A stretch of 7,206 nucleotides of DNA, from NCBI GenBank assembly GCA_024643595.1, contig JAHEMS010000176.1:1-7206 (forward strand), given 5' to 3'. The DNA is from Bacteroidota bacterium (GTDB lineage: Bacteria; Bacteroidota; Bacteroidia; Cytophagales; Cyclobacteriaceae). Positions 1 to 6,027 of this stretch are shown piece after piece. Numbering within the stretch: position 1 is the stretch's first letter; each line of letters begins with the position of its first letter. The notes beneath the pieces were generated by a model, which saw nothing but the letters and a program-made list of their open reading frames with translations, was not told the origin of the DNA and made no database searches. A program made the position numbers and the translations under genes.

Positions 1-191
1 CCTTTAGGTGCTTTTTTAGTGGGAGGGCCCGAGGAGGTAGCTGAAAAAATTGTAGGCACAGCAACGCATTGGGCGGTATTTCCAGGGTAAGTTTCCAGAT
101 GGATAATGCAGGATTAACCCATCGTCAGTTGATGAATGCTATTGAACTTATTGGAGTAAAAGTAAAGCCATTCGTGAATAGCCTTTTGTAA
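1..191 (+). pseudogene. LLM class flavin-dependent oxidoreductase, C-terminal end, interrupted by a one-base frameshift
   Basis: This is the 3' end of a bacterial luciferase-like monooxygenase family gene; the 5' part lies outside the window. Frame 1 reads PLGAFLVGGPEEVAEKI (bases 1-51), the 'G-x-PEEVAEKI' segment typical of the C-terminal part of LLM oxidoreductases. Frame 1 then meets a stop at 88-90. From about base 54 the family sequence continues in frame 3 as RHSNALGGISRVSFQMD, then runs through AIELIGVKVKPFV to a TAA at 189-191. Joining the two frames needs one extra base between about 43 and 56, next to a run of six A (44-49). The enzymes use FMNH2 and oxygen on varied substrates, and the substrate here cannot be told. 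The frameshift may be a real inactivating mutation or an indel error in the source sequence. The family assignment is strong on motif recall, but the status as a pseudogene is uncertain. Confidence 0.65.
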
Positions 192-215
192 ATAATTTAT
201 TTGTATTGACTCCCA

Positions 216-641
216 ATGCATTCAAGTATGCTTACAACTCATCTAAAAATTTTTCTCGCTTTTTTGATCAGCACTTTCGTCTTGTGCGTTCTGAATTTTA
301 TCGCACAGATTGCATTGATCTTTATAGATATAATAAGTCGATGGGAATCAACATCCGCGCTTACGATTGTATTGTGGATTGTTACTGGCGTCTTTGGCGC
401 TATTTTTACGGAATCTGCAGCCGGCCTATTTATCAATAAGAATCAAATCTCGTATCGTCTTATTCATACTCCTGTGCTATTCGTGTCGCTGGCAGCGATT
501 CTGCTGGCAGTTTTTCTCATGGTGCAAGGAGAATTTATAGCTGATCCATCCGAGTTCACACTTCTATTCAGCAACGGCATAGTTTTCATTTCGTATTTTA
601 TTGGCAGTGCAGGTTTTGCATTTCTTGCCCGTAAACTGTAA
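216..641 (+). CDS. Small four-helix integral membrane protein of unknown function
   Basis: This 141-residue protein is not one I recognise. It is strongly hydrophobic, with probable membrane segments at about residues 11-38, 48-74, 84-104 and 117-138, separated by short polar loops (for example SRWESTS near 41-47 and NKNQISYR near 74-81). It has no signal peptide, no obvious catalytic motif and no conserved Cys or His cluster. It ends in ARKL, so a basic C-terminus probably faces the cytoplasm. The first ATG is at 216, and a second ATG at 228 would remove four residues and is equally plausible; neither has a clear Shine-Dalgarno sequence. It begins 24 bp after the flavin oxidoreductase stop and could be co-transcribed with it. 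It converges on the minus-strand lipoprotein gene with only 21 bp between the stops. The hydrophobic pattern across the whole frame makes it very likely a real gene. Confidence 0.75.
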   Translation: MHSSMLTTHLKIFLAFLISTFVLCVLNFIAQIALIFIDIISRWESTSALTIVLWIVTGVFGAIFTESAAGLFINKNQISYRLIHTPVLFVSLAAILLAVFLMVQGEFIADPSEFTLLFSNGIVFISYFIGSAGFAFLARKL

Positions 642-662
642 CTTCTCTGATTGGCTAATTAC

Positions 663-2279
663 TTAAAATACGATCAGCTTCTTTTCGCTATCCAAATTCA
701 GTGGCAGGCCATCCCTCAATTGATTTCCCATTGATTTTTTTTGTTCTTGCTCACCCAGGTCGAGGACTGTATAATGTTGTTCTTGTTTAACGCTAAACCA
801 TTGTGGGAACTGATTAATGCGGGGCCAGTCCATGGGCAATTTCATATTCTCTTTAAAGCGATCGTAATCGAAAAACAATTTTCCTTTCCAGGGTTTATCG
901 GCTCGTAATGAAATGAAGACAGAATCCCCTTTTTGTTCTGCGCCCAGTTGCAAATCGCTCCGCCAGGGATGTGCGTAAATCCCTTTACTCTTCCATAGGT
1001 TATACATGATGGTGGTCCTGGCAAAATTACCGTCACCATGCCAGCCCTCAATAATTCCATTCTCTTGCTGCATCGCCCACATTACCTTTATTTCACTATC
1101 TATCCATTGTGCCACCACTGTATCCGGAATTCGGTTATAAAGGTTGAGTGCACTTTCAACGGCATCCGCATAACCATCGGCACTGCCTCTTTCCCAATCA
1201 TAATTTTTATATTTTGGCAGGTGAGAAAATACTTTTAATACCGCATCCTTATACGCAGAAATGCTGTCGATCAGATAAACGGTATAAAATCCATTCAGCG
1301 TATAGCCCCAGGTATCAGCCAGTCCACTGTGTACCACTTGTCCGGTTTGCGGATTTATCCCATCATAAAACATCCCATCTTCATTGCGGCCTACATCCAA
1401 TATCCGGTCCAGCATTTCGATCAGCGGCTTTTGATATTCCAGTTTCTTTTCAGGTCGAGCATAGTTAACGGTGGCGTACAATTCACACAAGCCACTGATC
1501 AGTTCACACCCATGGTCGCGCAATCGCAGGTATGTTAAATCGTGGGTTGGATGATGGTCACCAAGCAGGTAGAAGTCACCAATTTTTATTGCCCATTCCA
1601 GGAGCTCCTTGTCACCCGTCATCCAATACAAACGAGATAGGACCTGCAGCAACTCACCATTCACTTCTTCTTTTGAAGCCGGACCAAAACCTTTCGCTCC
1701 TACTTCACCTGCCACTTCTACTTCGCGGTGCAGATCGCTTAGCATTGCGATCATGCGTTCACTCCAGGCACTGTTACCCAGCCACTCCGTTAGCGGCAAC
1801 AATCCATCTTTAATATACTCAGAGGTGCCAAACACAATTTCATCCATTTTAATGGTGTCTACCAGAAAACCTTTCTTGCTAAATGAGTAGGAGTCCGGCA
1901 AAGAGCGGACTCGAGAGGTTAGTCGTGTTTCTGATTCGAGCATTTTTAGCATCGTATCGTGAAACAAGACGGAGTCGACAAAGAATGCCGTGAGCACCAT
2001 AAATGGATAGTTGTCTGCGGCAGCGTCTTTAGCATTCCAAAAATCGCGTCCCTCCTTTAAATTACGTGGAATCAGCAATGAAACCGGGTCCTGAAATTGA
2101 AGCCAGCCGTTCAGATATTGCCGGCACCTGACAAAGCCCTCGTTGGCCTGCACCGCATTTTGCTGTGCCCTATCGAACAAGATGCTATCTTTTACCGAAG
2201 TTTGGTAATTGGTTCTTTCATCCTGTTGGCAGGAAATAAACACCACCAGCAACATTGGAAATAGAAAAATATATCTCAT
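663..2279 (-). CDS. Uncharacterised lipoprotein, probable helical-toroid carbohydrate-active protein
   Basis: This 538-residue protein begins with a lipoprotein signal: a short n-region (MRY), a hydrophobic core, then FISC with Cys17 as the likely lipidation site. The next residues are QQDE, an acidic stretch resembling the export signal that sends Bacteroidota lipoproteins to the cell surface. Residues about 40-430 are rich in amphipathic helices with aromatic, Asp and Glu residues at turns (WNAKDAAADNYPFM near 81-94, EEVNGELL near 204-211, GLADTWGYTLNGFY near 319-332, GYADAVESALNLYNR near 369-383). This resembles alpha/alpha-toroid glycosidases or lyases. The last 100 residues look beta-rich (SVFISLRADKPWKGKLFFDYDRF near 453-475), like the C-terminal sandwich domains of such enzymes. 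I cannot assign a glycoside hydrolase family or catalytic residues. It is transcribed divergently from the secreted DUF1080 gene, which suggests a shared role in glycoside processing. The fold is an inference; the open frame and lipoprotein signal are seen directly. Confidence 0.85.
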   Translation of the reverse strand: MRYIFLFPMLLVVFISCQQDERTNYQTSVKDSILFDRAQQNAVQANEGFVRCRQYLNGWLQFQDPVSLLIPRNLKEGRDFWNAKDAAADNYPFMVLTAFFVDSVLFHDTMLKMLESETRLTSRVRSLPDSYSFSKKGFLVDTIKMDEIVFGTSEYIKDGLLPLTEWLGNSAWSERMIAMLSDLHREVEVAGEVGAKGFGPASKEEVNGELLQVLSRLYWMTGDKELLEWAIKIGDFYLLGDHHPTHDLTYLRLRDHGCELISGLCELYATVNYARPEKKLEYQKPLIEMLDRILDVGRNEDGMFYDGINPQTGQVVHSGLADTWGYTLNGFYTVYLIDSISAYKDAVLKVFSHLPKYKNYDWERGSADGYADAVESALNLYNRIPDTVVAQWIDSEIKVMWAMQQENGIIEGWHGDGNFARTTIMYNLWKSKGIYAHPWRSDLQLGAEQKGDSVFISLRADKPWKGKLFFDYDRFKENMKLPMDWPRINQFPQWFSVKQEQHYTVLDLGEQEQKKSMGNQLRDGLPLNLDSEKKLIVF

Positions 2280-2449
2280 GATTTAAAAGTACACAAACCT
2301 GTGAAATGAAGGGCATAAGGGGTCGAGTGAATAACGGTATACTTATTGTAAGGGAATGAGAATAGCAACTATGGCTGCCATAGGAATTTCGCTATCGATC
2401 TAATAACTTCATGCCCATAAAAATCTTCAACAAAAAACTAAGTGTACCT

Positions 2450-3376
2450 ATGAATCGAAAGAACCTAATTTCCTTGTTGTCTTTATTGTATTTATCTATT
2501 AGTGCCTTTGCCCAACACTCAGCACTTGAAGGACGCTGGGATATTACAATAAATAAGGATGGGCAAGTGCTTCCCTCCTGGATGGAGGTGCGACGTTCAG
2601 GAGATCGAGGATACATGGGAAGATTTGTAAGTTCAACGGGCAGCGCACGCCCGATCGCCAAAGTAAATATCAACGGAAATGCCTTTCGTTTCAATATCCC
2701 ACCGCAATGGGAAAAGGGAGATAGTGAACTTCAGGTAGAAGGCATTTTATCCGATAACACCATCAAAGGTTCAGTCTCCTACCCGGACGGCACATCCGCT
2801 CGCTGGGAAGGAACAAGAGCACCTGCGCTGAGAAGTGATAAAACTCCGCAGTGGGGTAAACCGATTACTCTGTTCAACGGGAATGACCTGGCCGGTTGGC
2901 ATACCAGTGCAGGAACCAACCAATGGGTGATCGAGTCAGGGGTATTGAAAAGTCCAAAGAAGGGAACCAACCTTATTACAGATCAGTCCTATTCTGACTT
3001 TAAGTTACATATCGAATTTCGCATTCCTAAAAATGGAAACAGCGGTGTGTACCTGCGTGGTCGCTATGAAACCCAGATTGCCGATAGCAAAGGATTAGAA
3101 CCGTGGGACGATCAATTTGGCGGCATCTATGGGTTTTTAGAGCCCATTATTATGGTAGCGAAAGATGCAGGCGAATGGCAGATGTTCGATATAACCCTTG
3201 TAGGAAGAGTAGTAACCGTGGTAGCGAATGGAATTACGGTGGTAAGCAACCAGGTGATACCTGGTGTTACCGGTGGTGCATTGGATAGTAATGAAGGCGA
3301 ACCTGGTCCTTTAATGCTGCAAGGAGACCATGAACCTGTTGAGTTTAGGAATATTGTGATTACTCCCGCTAAATAG
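2450..3376 (+). CDS. Secreted DUF1080 (3-keto-disaccharide hydrolase-type) protein with an N-terminal beta-rich domain
   Basis: The protein has 308 residues from the ATG at 2450. An in-frame ATG at 2411 would add 13 residues (MPIKIFNKKLSVP). I prefer 2450 because it gives a normal signal peptide: MNRKN, then a hydrophobic core, then SAFA before Gln22. Neither start has a clear Shine-Dalgarno sequence. Residues about 25-125 form a beta-rich domain (GRWDITI, VLPSWMEV, GSVSYPDG) of the kind often placed before DUF1080. Residues about 138-305 are the DUF1080 jelly-roll domain. Its signatures are ITLFNGNDLAGW, DFKLHIEFRIPKNGNSGVYL, GRYETQI, GEWQMFDITLVG, and PGPLMLQGDHEPVEFRNI near the end. Some members of this family act on 3-keto-glycosides made by sugar 3-dehydrogenases, and others are untested, so activity here is inferred. 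It should act in the periplasm or outside the cell. No Gfo/Idh or GMC 3-dehydrogenase is visible in this window. Confidence 0.9.
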   Translation: MNRKNLISLLSLLYLSISAFAQHSALEGRWDITINKDGQVLPSWMEVRRSGDRGYMGRFVSSTGSARPIAKVNINGNAFRFNIPPQWEKGDSELQVEGILSDNTIKGSVSYPDGTSARWEGTRAPALRSDKTPQWGKPITLFNGNDLAGWHTSAGTNQWVIESGVLKSPKKGTNLITDQSYSDFKLHIEFRIPKNGNSGVYLRGRYETQIADSKGLEPWDDQFGGIYGFLEPIIMVAKDAGEWQMFDITLVGRVVTVVANGITVVSNQVIPGVTGGALDSNEGEPGPLMLQGDHEPVEFRNIVITPAK

Positions 3377-3410
3377 TAAAGGGAGTTCTATCCGACACTT
3401 ATAAAACAGG

Positions 3411-4046
3411 TTATGTCTGCTTTTTCTTCAAACTAAAATTAATAATGGGCAAAACACGTTTTCCGATTCGGTTGAGAAACCCGAACTGAAAAACACGACC
3501 ATGATCACAGCTGTTAAACATCCCTACTTGTACTCCTTTTCCTTCAACAGCTCGATTTCCAAACATAGAAAGTTGCGCGCCAGAGAATTGATAATTGGAA
3601 TTCATAATAAAGGATATTTCAACACCCTCAGAAATAGTGACATAGGAATTTACAAGATTTAATGAAACCCCATTCATCTTAACATCCTCGAACATTCCAG
3701 CACTAATGCTTAGACCATGAATTTCGGTTCTTATTCCGGGTGAAGAATCCGCATAAAGATCATTCTCCGGTATTGGCATCACATTAACCATCGTCCAAAT
3801 TATACCACCGAAGACAGTAAATACGGCCATAGGAAGAACTTCAACGTTCAGTCCATTTATTTTCAAATGACCAACACGGCTCGGCAGAGCCATTAAGCCT
3901 ATGGCCACTCCATCAATAGTGACACTCTTTTTTCCAACGGGGGTTAACCACGCAACATAGCGGGTGACTTCCATAGCGGAGTCTATTGGCTGGGCATGAA
4001 TGATCATTGAAGCAAGCATGCCCGTTGCCAAGAATAATCTTCTCAT
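3411..4046 (-). CDS. Secreted repeat protein resembling the LA_2272 surface-repeat family
   Basis: This 211-residue protein starts with a probable signal peptide (MRRLFLATGMLASMIIHA, cleavage before Gln19). Its second half consists of short repeats. Gly-hydrophobic-x-hydrophobic units start at Gly111, Gly126, Gly141, Gly156 and Gly171, exactly 15 residues apart (GLSIS, GVSLN, GVEIS, GAQLS, GVQVG). A degenerate unit (VFQFG) follows, then GKRVLPIINF. The units GVQVGMFN and FQFGFLNRIGKRVLPIINF match what I recall of LA_2272-like surface-repeat proteins in Bacteroidota, and function is unknown. The repeats suggest a beta-rich or solenoid fold outside the cytoplasm. Earlier, looser copies appear at about Gly46 (GVAIG) and Gly65 (GLNVE). 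The protein ends in a basic tail (KKKQT). The stop lies 34 bp from that of the DUF1080 gene, so the two converge. It is divergent from the PhyH gene, so shared control from the 4047-4201 region is possible. Confidence 0.8.
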   Translation of the reverse strand: MRRLFLATGMLASMIIHAQPIDSAMEVTRYVAWLTPVGKKSVTIDGVAIGLMALPSRVGHLKINGLNVEVLPMAVFTVFGGIIWTMVNVMPIPENDLYADSSPGIRTEIHGLSISAGMFEDVKMNGVSLNLVNSYVTISEGVEISFIMNSNYQFSGAQLSMFGNRAVEGKGVQVGMFNSCDHGRVFQFGFLNRIGKRVLPIINFSLKKKQT

Positions 4047-4120
4047 AAGTTACCTATAAAGGGAAGGCAATAAGTACCCAATCTATACATAATTCCACCC
4101 AATACCTTGACGGGATCATG

Positions 4121-4130
4121 GGGATATCCC
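4121..4130. repeat. Perfect 10-bp palindrome with an extra half-site, candidate operator
   Basis: GGGATATCCC is its own reverse complement. A further GGGAT copy lies at 4112-4116, and TCATG (4116-4120) and CATGA (4136-4140) flank it as an inverted pair. The palindrome sits almost exactly midway between the two divergent start codons. A 10-bp palindrome can easily arise by chance in a region this long, so a role as a protein-binding site is only a suggestion. Confidence 0.3.
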
Positions 4131-4190
4131 ATTAGCATGATAATAAAACACAATTTCATTTCTCTATCGCCACATTTACTTTTTGCTCAT

Positions 4191-4198
4191 TAAATTTG
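4191..4198 (+). promoter_or_regulatory. Bacteroidota-type -7 promoter box upstream of the PhyH gene
   Basis: TAAATTTG matches the Bacteroidota sigma factor -7 consensus TAnnTTTG at every fixed position and ends three bases before the ATG at 4202. Transcription would then start at or very near the start codon, giving a leaderless or nearly leaderless message. A TTG-type -33 box at the usual spacing is not visible, which weakens the call. Confidence 0.45.
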
Positions 4199-4201
4199 CC
4201 T

Positions 4202-4981
4202 ATGGATAATTTTCTAGTGGAACTTAATGTTCAGGATAACACACTGACACGTGATGAAAAATCTTTTCTTGATGAATTCGGATTTTTAAATCTCGGACAA
4301 TTATTATCAGAAACCCAGGTAACCCAAATCAATGGTGCTATCAGGAAGTTGCAGGAAGTGGAAGGCGTGAACGCCGGGGCTGAGCTATTGGATTCGAAAT
4401 ACATCAAGCATCCAAAAGAAGCAGGTGCCGACCGACTTGCTGATCTGGTTAACAAAGGCGAAGTGTTTGATATCTTTTATACGCATCCGCGGGTATTGGC
4501 AGGAATTACTCATGTGATCGGGCAATCTTTTAAGCTCTCTTCTCTAAATTATCGGGCCGCAAAACCCGGAATGGGCCTGCAAAAATTACATGTAGACTGG
4601 CATGATTCCGTTATCCCTGGCGAATACAAAGTATGTAATTCCATCTGGTTGCTCGATGACTTTTCTAAAGAGAATGGTGCTACCAGGATTGTTCCTGGCT
4701 CCCATTTATCCAGTGATCTTCCTCAGGATATCTTGACCGATCAGGAGGCACCTCATCCCCAAGAAGTTATTATTGAAGCCCCTGCTGGTTCCGTTTTTAT
4801 TTTTAACTCTCATGCCTGGCATGGGGGCACCACTAATCACACCACGAAAGACAGACGCGCCATTCATAGTTATTTTTGTGAATCGAATCAACCTCAACAG
4901 GTAGACCAATCACGCTATATCAAAAAGGAAACACTGGCGCGATTATCACCAGCAGCGGTGAAAATGCTCGGCATCGAATAA
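4202..4981 (+). CDS. Phytanoyl-CoA dioxygenase (PhyH) family Fe(II)/2-oxoglutarate-dependent oxygenase
   Basis: The protein has 259 residues, a usual length for bacterial PhyH-family enzymes. These are cytoplasmic non-haem iron oxygenases that couple 2-oxoglutarate decarboxylation to hydroxylation of a substrate. Numbering from the ATG at 4202, the iron-binding HxD motif is His130-Val-Asp132 in LHVDWHD. The distal His is probably His207 in SHAWHGGTTNHTTKDRR, with Arg218 or Arg219 placed to bind the 2-oxoglutarate carboxylate. The ENGATRIVPGSH segment (about 157-168) is also typical of the family. A TTG at 4196 would extend the frame by two residues but lies inside the -7 box, so the ATG is preferred. 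The substrate is unknown. The downstream sugar kinase and sugar permease suggest a sugar, glycoside or other small polar metabolite rather than phytanoyl-CoA, but that is inference from context. It is separated from the kinase gene by 164 bp, so it may have its own transcript. Confidence 0.9.
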   Translation: MDNFLVELNVQDNTLTRDEKSFLDEFGFLNLGQLLSETQVTQINGAIRKLQEVEGVNAGAELLDSKYIKHPKEAGADRLADLVNKGEVFDIFYTHPRVLAGITHVIGQSFKLSSLNYRAAKPGMGLQKLHVDWHDSVIPGEYKVCNSIWLLDDFSKENGATRIVPGSHLSSDLPQDILTDQEAPHPQEVIIEAPAGSVFIFNSHAWHGGTTNHTTKDRRAIHSYFCESNQPQQVDQSRYIKKETLARLSPAAVKMLGIE

Positions 4982-5020
4982 CAAGCAGAACGATCAGCTT
5001 CACTCTGTTTGATGTTCTCA

Positions 5021-5091
5021 TTCTTGTCGCGTAATATCCTTAAAGGCAACGGTGATCTACCAACTATACTTTTTAGACAAGAAATAAGGAT
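5021..5091. repeat. Two interleaved inverted repeats in the PhyH-ROK intergenic region
   Basis: TTCTTGTC (5021-5028) pairs perfectly with GACAAGAA (5076-5083). ATCCTTA (5036-5042) pairs perfectly with TAAGGAT (5085-5091). The arms alternate (A, B, A', B'), so both stems could form together only as a pseudoknot, or else as competing structures. Neither stem is GC-rich and no T-run follows, so this is not a typical terminator. Repeats of this length can occur by chance in 164 bp. Confidence 0.25.
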
Positions 5092-5095
5092 GAAG

Positions 5096-5126
5096 TTTTG
5101 TAACATTGGAAACGATCATAACTTCA
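5096..5126 (+). promoter_or_regulatory. Possible promoter for the ROK kinase-transporter operon
   Basis: TTTTG (5096-5100) resembles a -33 box and is followed after 18 bp by TAACTTCA (5119-5126), an imperfect match to TAnnTTTG. The start site would fall near 5132, leaving a leader of roughly 14 bases before the ATG at 5146. The position is sensible but the -7 match is weak, so this is tentative. Confidence 0.2.
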
Positions 5127-5145
5127 TTGACAAAACCTACCAAAA

Positions 5146-5997
5146 ATGAAAATTGGCGTTGACCTTGGCGGTACTAATATCAGGGCAGGATTCATTGACC
5201 AAAAGACTATCATAAAGTCAATTGCAAATCCGCTGCACGATAAAGATGATCTTAGCAGTACACTGGACCAGCTAAAATCCATTATTCGCTCAGTTTTTCA
5301 GCCGGGTGTCAGCGGCATCGGATTGGGGGTACCTTCGGTAGTAGACCTAGACAAAGGAATCGTCCGGGATGTTGTTAATATCCCTTCGTGGAAAGAGGTC
5401 CCGCTTCGTGACATTCTGGAAAAAGAATTTAACGTCCCGGTATTCATCAACAATGATTCTAACTGTTTTGCCTTAGGCGAAAAATATTATGGCCATGGCC
5501 AGCAACACAAAACATTTGTAGGCATCACCCTTGGCACGGGCATCGGTTCAGGTATTATCATTGATGACAGACTTTATAGCGGGTACAACTGTGGGGCCGG
5601 TGAGATTGGCTACCTGCCCTATAAAGATCATGACTTTGAATATTACTGTGGGGCTAATTTTTTTAAAACGATTCACCACACCAGCGGCAAGCAAACTTTT
5701 CTTGATGCCCAAAACCACGATTCCAGCGCATTGGCGCTTTGGGATGAATTTGGCAGCCACTTAGGTATAGCGCTACGATCAGTTGTTTACGCCTATGATC
5801 CGGAGGCTATCATTCTGGGAGGTGCGATCAGCAAAGCGCTACCCTACTTTGAAAAGCAAATGCTTGTTTCACTTAACCATATCCATTTCCCGAATTCGGT
5901 AGCGAGACTTAAAATCTATGTATCAGAAGTAGAACATATCGCGATGCTGGGTGCGGCAGCCCAGGTGGATCAATACCTTAAATATCAGATGAAGTAA
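5146..5997 (+). CDS. ROK-family sugar kinase lacking the canonical zinc-binding motif
   Basis: This 283-residue protein is a cytoplasmic ROK-family kinase that should phosphorylate a hexose or amino sugar with ATP. It starts directly with the phosphate-binding loop (MKIGVDLGGTNIRAGFID). There is no N-terminal helix-turn-helix, so it is a kinase type rather than a ROK repressor. Asp104 in INNDSNCFALGE is the expected catalytic base. The second phosphate loop is GITLGTGIGSGIIID (about 126-140), and the adenosine region includes PEAIILGGAIS (219-229). The zinc site is not intact. The ExGH motif reads Glu153-Ile-Gly-Tyr156, and the usual CxCGxxGCxE reads Tyr166-Tyr-Cys168-Gly-Ala-Asn-Phe-Phe173-Lys-Thr175, keeping only one Cys. 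Similar zinc-less ROK proteins may be common in Bacteroidota, from memory. The FHS sugar permease follows after 30 bp, so uptake and phosphorylation are likely coupled. Sugar specificity cannot be read from the sequence. Confidence 0.9.
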   Translation: MKIGVDLGGTNIRAGFIDQKTIIKSIANPLHDKDDLSSTLDQLKSIIRSVFQPGVSGIGLGVPSVVDLDKGIVRDVVNIPSWKEVPLRDILEKEFNVPVFINNDSNCFALGEKYYGHGQQHKTFVGITLGTGIGSGIIIDDRLYSGYNCGAGEIGYLPYKDHDFEYYCGANFFKTIHHTSGKQTFLDAQNHDSSALALWDEFGSHLGIALRSVVYAYDPEAIILGGAISKALPYFEKQMLVSLNHIHFPNSVARLKIYVSEVEHIAMLGAAAQVDQYLKYQMK

Positions 5998-6027
5998 GCT
6001 CAATCATTAAAACAAACATGACTCACC

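Noticed and set aside
190..204. AATAATTTATTTG upstream of the membrane protein as a -7 promoter box
   Set aside because: It lacks the TA at the right distance from TTTG (the 8-mer is TTTATTTG), and the gene may simply be read through from the upstream oxidoreductase.
206..439. 77-codon plus-strand open frame overlapping the small membrane protein
   Set aside because: It is rich in Tyr, Arg and Asn with no hydrophobic pattern, while the overlapping frame at 216-641 gives a coherent four-helix protein.
1148..1890. Several plus-strand open frames of 69-106 codons inside the lipoprotein gene
   Set aside because: They overlap one another and are antisense to a 538-codon frame with a clear signal and coherent protein. 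Their translations are low-complexity His/Pro/Ser-rich sequence typical of reverse-complement reading.
2392..2694. 100-codon minus-strand open frame over the start of the DUF1080 gene
   Set aside because: It is antisense to the signal peptide and first domain of a recognisable protein, with no motif of its own.
3362..3386. ACTCCC/GGGAGT inverted repeat as a terminator for the DUF1080 gene
   Set aside because: The stem has only six pairs with a 13-base loop that contains the stop codon, and no T-run follows, so it is not convincing as a terminator.
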